This document shows, in pieces, positions 3,942 to 6,611 of a stretch of DNA of 6,611 bases. This DNA comes from an uncultured Oscillospiraceae bacterium (GTDB taxonomy: Bacteria; Bacillota; Clostridia; Oscillospirales; Oscillospiraceae): contig CATZYY010000134.1 of the NCBI GenBank assembly GCA_958426425.1, positions 1-6,611 on the forward strand, written 5' to 3'. Each line of letters begins with the position of its first letter. Within the stretch, counting starts at the first letter, position 1. Position numbers and translations under genes: made by a program. A model generated the notes under the pieces. It saw nothing but the letters and a program-made list of their open reading frames with translations. It did not search any database and was not told where the DNA came from.

Positions 3942-6611
3942 TCAGAACAGCGTCATCTGACTGGTCTCCGCCATGCCGGCGAAGGCGCCCAGGGCCTTGA
4001 GCTGCTCGATGTGGGTCTTGGAGAGTTTGTTGCAGCACATGGAGAACTCCTCGATGGAGATAAACTCCTTCCCCTTCCGCTTTTCCACCGTGTCGATGGC
4101 CGCGGCCTCGCCCAGGCCGTGGACCGTGGTAAAGGGCGGCAGAAGGCCGTTTTCCGTCACCTTGAACTTGGTGGCGTCAGAGTGGTAGATGTTGATGGTG
4201 TCGAAGTGGAAGCCCCGCAGGTAGAACTCGTAGCACACCTCCAAGGTGGTCAGCAGGTTCTGCTCCACGGCGGTGGCGTCCTTGTTGTTCTCAATCTCCC
4301 GGATCTTCCGCTTCACCGCGTCCAGTCCCGCGCAGCAGTACTCCGCATCAAAGGCCTTGGCCCGGACGGAGAAGAAGGTGGCGTAGAAGGCCAGGGGCTC
4401 ATGGACCTTGTACCAGGCGATGCGGAAGGCCATCATAACGTAGGCCACGGCATGGGCCTTGGGGAACAGGTAGCCGATCTTGGCCAGGGACTCGATGTAC
4501 CACTCCGGCACGTCGTGGTCCCGCATGGCCTCCACCCAGCCCTCGTCAAAGCCGCCCTTTTTCACCTTGCCCTTACGGACCTTCTCCATGATCTTGAAGC
4601 TCATCTTGGGGTCCAGGCCCTTGGAAATGAGGTACAGCATGATATCGTCACGGCAGCCCACAGTCTCCAGAACGCTTGCAGTGCCGCTGACGATCAGATC
4701 CCGGGCGTTGCCCAGCCACACGTCGGTGCCGTGGGAGAAGCCGGACAATCGCACCAGGGTGTTGAAGTCCTTGGGCTGGGTGTCCACCAGCATCTGCCGG
4801 GTAAAGCGGGTGTTGAACTCCGGGATGGCCACGGCCCCGGTGGGGCCCAGAATCTCGTCGTTCTCGTAGCCCAGGACCTTGCTGGAGGTGAAGATAGACA
4901 TGGTGTCCGGGTCGTCCAGCGGGATGTCGTGGGGGTCCACGCCGGTCAGGTCCTGCATCATGCGGACCATGGTGGGGTCATCGTGTCCCAGCATGTCCAG
5001 CTTCAGGAGGTTGGCCTCCATGGAGTGGTATTCAAAATGGGTGGTGATGGTGTCGGAGTCGTCGGCGTCCGCCGGGTGCTGGACGGGGCAGAAATCCTCC
5101 ACGTCCATGTCGTCAGGGACCACCACCAGTCCGCCGGGGTGCTGTCCCGTGGTCCGCCGGACGCCCACGCAGCCCAGGGTCAGCCGGTTCTCCTCCGCCC
5201 GACAGGCGGTGATGCCGTTTTCCTCCAGGTACTTCTTTACAAAGCCGTAGGCGGTCTTCTCCGCCAAAGTGCCGATGGTGCCGGCCCGGAACACCTGGGT
5301 CTCGCCGAACATCTCAATGGCGTGGCGGTGGGCCCGGGCCTGGTACTCGCCGGAGAAGTTCAGATCGATGTCCGGCACCTTGCCGCCTCCGAAGCCCAGG
5401 AAGGTCTCAAAGGGGATGTCGAAGCCGTCCTTGACGTACTTGGTGCCGCAGACGGGACAGACCTTGTCCGGCATGTCGGCTCCGCAGCCATAGGACCCGT
5501 CCATGATGAACTCGCTGTTCTTGCACTTGGGGCAGCGGTAGTGAGGCGGCAGGGAGTTGACCTCCGTGATGCCGGACATATAGGCAACCAGAGACGAGCC
5601 CACGGAGCCCCGGGAGCCCACCAGGTAGCCGTTTTCCAAGGACCTCTGCACCAGCTTCTGGGCGGACATGTACACCACGTCGTACTTGCCCAAAATGCCG
5701 CTCAGCTCCACATTCAGCCGGTCCACGATCAGCTGGGGCGGGTTTTCCCCGTAGAGCCGGTGGACCTTCTCCCACACCAAAGTATTCAGCTCCTGCTCGG
5801 AGTTGGCAAGGCGAGGCGGGAACAGGTCTTTTGGCAGCAGCTCGAAGGACTCCACCATGTCGGCGATCTTCCGGGGATTGGTGACCACCACCTCAAAGGC
5901 CTTTTCGGCTCCCAGGTAGGAAAACTCCTCCAGCATCTCGTCGGTGGTCTTGAAGTAGATGGGCAGGGGCGCATTGGCGTCGGGGAACTTTTTGGAGGCC
6001 AAAAGGATATGGCGGTAAACCTCATCCTCCGGGTCCAGGAAGTGGACGTCGCCGGTGGCACAGACGGGCTTGCCCAGCTCCTCCCCCAGGCGGACGATGA
6101 CCCGGTTGAACTCCCGCAGGTCCTCCTCCGTCTGGACGTCGCCGTTGCGGAGCATAAAGGCGTTGTTGCAGATGGGCTGGATCTCCAGGTAGTCATAGTA
6201 AGAGGCGATGCGCTTGAGCTCCTCCCAGTCCTTGTGATCCGCCACGGCCCGGAACAGCTCCCCGGCCTCGCAGGCGGAGCCAACGATGATGCCCTCCCGA
6301 TGCTCGTTGAGCAGCGTCTTGGGAATGGTGGGCACCCGCTTGAAATATTTCAGGTTGGAGGCGGAGATCATCTGGTAGAGGTTCTTCAAGCCCACCTTAT
6401 TTTGTGCAATCAGGATGATATGCTTGGGGAAGCGGTTGGTCTTACCGCCCAGGGGCCGCAGCTTCTCCATCTCCCTGTTGACACCCTGAAGGGTATCGAC
6501 CCCCCGCTCATGGAGCATCTTCCAGAAGGGGATCAGCATATAGCCCACGGTGGCGGCGTCGTCACTGGCCCGGTGGTGGTTGAAGGTGGGCAGCTCCAGC
6601 CGGTCCGCCAC
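3942..6611 (-). CDS. polC: DNA polymerase III alpha subunit, PolC type, C-terminal 889 residues (5' end beyond window)
   Basis: PolC is the replicative polymerase of Bacillota, with a 3'-5' exonuclease inserted in the PHP domain. The open frame reaches the window edge. The GTG at 6609-6611 is an internal Val codon, and roughly 550 N-terminal residues are missing judging by B. subtilis PolC (about 1,437). In visible-residue numbering, the end of the exonuclease, with the Exo III motif His13-x4-Asp18 in NHHRASDDA, comes first. The rest of PHP follows (about 60-200, ending ATGDVHFLDPED), then the palm entry GSRGSVGSS (332-340) and a C4 zinc site, Cys360, Cys363, Cys385, Cys388. Catalytic Asp414 and Asp416 lie in VPDIDLNFSGEYQ and Asp539 in KLDMLGHDDPT. 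YLFPKAHAVAY (714-724) and a helix-hairpin-helix-like region (about 825-880) come next. The last five residues, QMTLF, fit the sliding-clamp binding motif found at the PolC C terminus. All key residues are intact. Confidence 0.97.
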   Translation of the reverse strand: MADRLELPTFNHHRASDDAATVGYMLIPFWKMLHERGVDTLQGVNREMEKLRPLGGKTNRFPKHIILIAQNKVGLKNLYQMISASNLKYFKRVPTIPKTLLNEHREGIIVGSACEAGELFRAVADHKDWEELKRIASYYDYLEIQPICNNAFMLRNGDVQTEEDLREFNRVIVRLGEELGKPVCATGDVHFLDPEDEVYRHILLASKKFPDANAPLPIYFKTTDEMLEEFSYLGAEKAFEVVVTNPRKIADMVESFELLPKDLFPPRLANSEQELNTLVWEKVHRLYGENPPQLIVDRLNVELSGILGKYDVVYMSAQKLVQRSLENGYLVGSRGSVGSSLVAYMSGITEVNSLPPHYRCPKCKNSEFIMDGSYGCGADMPDKVCPVCGTKYVKDGFDIPFETFLGFGGGKVPDIDLNFSGEYQARAHRHAIEMFGETQVFRAGTIGTLAEKTAYGFVKKYLEENGITACRAEENRLTLGCVGVRRTTGQHPGGLVVVPDDMDVEDFCPVQHPADADDSDTITTHFEYHSMEANLLKLDMLGHDDPTMVRMMQDLTGVDPHDIPLDDPDTMSIFTSSKVLGYENDEILGPTGAVAIPEFNTRFTRQMLVDTQPKDFNTLVRLSGFSHGTDVWLGNARDLIVSGTASVLETVGCRDDIMLYLISKGLDPKMSFKIMEKVRKGKVKKGGFDEGWVEAMRDHDVPEWYIESLAKIGYLFPKAHAVAYVMMAFRIAWYKVHEPLAFYATFFSVRAKAFDAEYCCAGLDAVKRKIREIENNKDATAVEQNLLTTLEVCYEFYLRGFHFDTINIYHSDATKFKVTENGLLPPFTTVHGLGEAAAIDTVEKRKGKEFISIEEFSMCCNKLSKTHIEQLKALGAFAGMAETSQMTLF

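Noticed and set aside
1..6611. CRISPR array, insertion sequence, tRNA or rRNA gene, phage or defence system
   Set aside because: No spaced direct repeats, transposase or integrase motifs, cloverleaf-like segment or defence-type domains were seen; all long segments are explained by the genes listed.

Overview
The window looks like chromosomal DNA of a GC-rich member of the Bacillota, most likely a gut Clostridia of the Oscillospiraceae/Ruminococcaceae type. The best support is a PolC-type DNA polymerase III alpha subunit (a hallmark of Bacillota and a few related phyla) together with strong AGGAGG ribosome binding sites and G or C at most third codon positions. The taxon name is inference; no rRNA or other phylogenetic marker is present. 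TGA is the normal stop codon here: the polyamine-binding protein, mmuM, ferritin and polC genes all end in it.

Layout. On the + strand, positions 1-667 hold the end of an operon: the last 83 residues of a PotD-like spermidine/putrescine-binding protein, then a complete FlK-type hotdog thioesterase, closed by a strong intrinsic terminator (693-729). A new transcription unit starts at a sigma-A-like promoter (778-806) and a short leader with a possible hairpin. It carries an alanine/glycine:cation symporter (AGCS) family gene (875-2311) and, 1 nt later, a homocysteine S-methyltransferase gene mmuM (2313-3269), ending at a 12-bp GC-rich hairpin (3310-3337). On the - strand, convergent with mmuM, lie a ferritin gene (3374-3886) and, upstream of it, the C-terminal 890 codons of polC (3942-6611), which runs off the right edge.

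How the genes relate. The symporter and MmuM are translationally close and probably co-transcribed. The pairing suggests uptake of S-methylmethionine (or another methionine-related amino acid) followed by methyl transfer to homocysteine to make methionine, analogous to E. coli mmuP-mmuM but with an unrelated transporter family. Ferritin (iron storage) and PolC (replication) are housekeeping functions with no evident link to it.

The most notable observation is an in-frame TGA at 1571-1573 that splits the otherwise intact symporter gene into two same-frame halves. It is most simply a TGG-to-TGA nonsense change or a base-calling error. I do not see a previously undescribed multi-gene system here; the remaining points of interest are modest and listed as findings.
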